Below are positions 48,117 through 64,000 of a DNA stretch of 64,000 bases, piece after piece. The position numbers and the translations under genes are program-made. The notes beneath the pieces are model-generated. The model did no database searches and had not been told where the DNA came from. It was given only the letters and a program-made list of their open reading frames with translations. Every line of letters begins with the position of its first letter. Within the stretch, counting starts at the first letter, position 1. The stretch comes from Rhodococcus oryzae. Its GTDB lineage: Bacteria > Actinomycetota > Actinomycetes > Mycobacteriales > Mycobacteriaceae. The stretch is taken from contig NZ_SUMD01000001.1 of NCBI RefSeq assembly GCF_005049235.1, positions 496,001 to 560,000 of the forward strand, written 5' to 3'.

Positions 48117-48152
48117 CGCCCACCGACACCGCGATTGCGGGGTCGGTGGGCG
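48117..48152. terminator. Bidirectional hairpin between maf and the NRPS gene
   Basis: Arms CGCCCACCGAC and GTCGGTGGGCG pair over 11 bases; CCGC-GATT-GCGG forms an inner stem and GAAGTC/GACTTC extends the outer one past a three-base bulge. It lies between the convergent ends of maf (48090) and the synthetase (48179). Confidence 0.75.
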
Positions 48153-48178
48153 ACTTCATGTCCCGACCGGGGCCCTCC

Positions 48179-64000
<15,822 letters not shown>

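Overview
The window is a high-GC (visibly about two-thirds G+C) chromosomal segment from a mycolic-acid actinomycete of the Mycobacteriales (Rhodococcus/Nocardia type). The basis is gene order. From left to right it follows the Mycobacterium tuberculosis block lpqB-mtrB-mtrA-tmk-sahH-alkane hydroxylase cluster-APC permease-manA-manB-whiB2-fbiA-fbiB-manC-wbbL-rmlD-LCP gene-fadE25-purE-purK-gtrA-birA-accD5-accE5-maf, recalled from that genome rather than searched. The genes are densely packed, with many 1-11 base ATGA/GTGA overlaps and GTG starts. I saw no tRNA, rRNA, CRISPR array, insertion sequence or prophage.

Layout: (1) 1-5.4 kb holds the MtrAB two-component system with the start of lpqB, then thymidylate kinase, S-adenosylhomocysteine hydrolase and a TetR regulator. 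(2) 5.4-8.2 kb is a compact alkane-oxidation operon, alkB-rubA1-rubA2-rubB-tetR. It is divergent from an iron-siderophore binding lipoprotein, and the shared promoter region carries a 7+7 inverted repeat and an IdeR-like iron box. (3) 9.4-17 kb holds MFS, amino-acid and cation transporters, then mannose metabolism (manA, a SIS-like protein, manB). (4) 17-21.7 kb holds a DUF3499 gene, a degenerate metallopeptidase, whiB2 with a LexA-type box upstream, and the coenzyme F420 genes fbiA-fbiB fused by overlaps to a Nudix gene. (5) 21.7-27.7 kb holds cell-wall linker and mannosylation genes (manC, wbbL, rmlD) and an LCP ligase. (6) 27.7-34 kb holds a PPOX protein and a histidine kinase/LuxR regulator pair next to a MacB/FtsX-type ABC exporter. 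(7) 34-39.7 kb holds fadE25, a TetR gene, an unrecognised 368-residue protein, purE-purK and gtrA. (8) 39.7-44.5 kb holds a second two-component system in an operon with PH-domain, AI-2E-family and small membrane proteins. (9) 44.5-48.1 kb holds birA and accD5-accE5-maf: biotin ligase, biotin-dependent carboxylase subunits and a Maf pyrophosphatase.

The last quarter (48.2-64 kb, minus strand) is the 3' part of one giant non-ribosomal peptide synthetase gene, cut by the right edge. Its visible 5273 residues read (C)-A-T, four complete C-A-T modules, then a terminal thioesterase. Modules 2 and 4 give the same specificity code and have the same T-to-T length, which points to module duplication. 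The adenylation domain of module 3 has an unusual A3 loop and an unusual code. This synthetase replaces the sseA position expected after maf. It is the most likely site of an undescribed pathway, but its product cannot be derived from this window.
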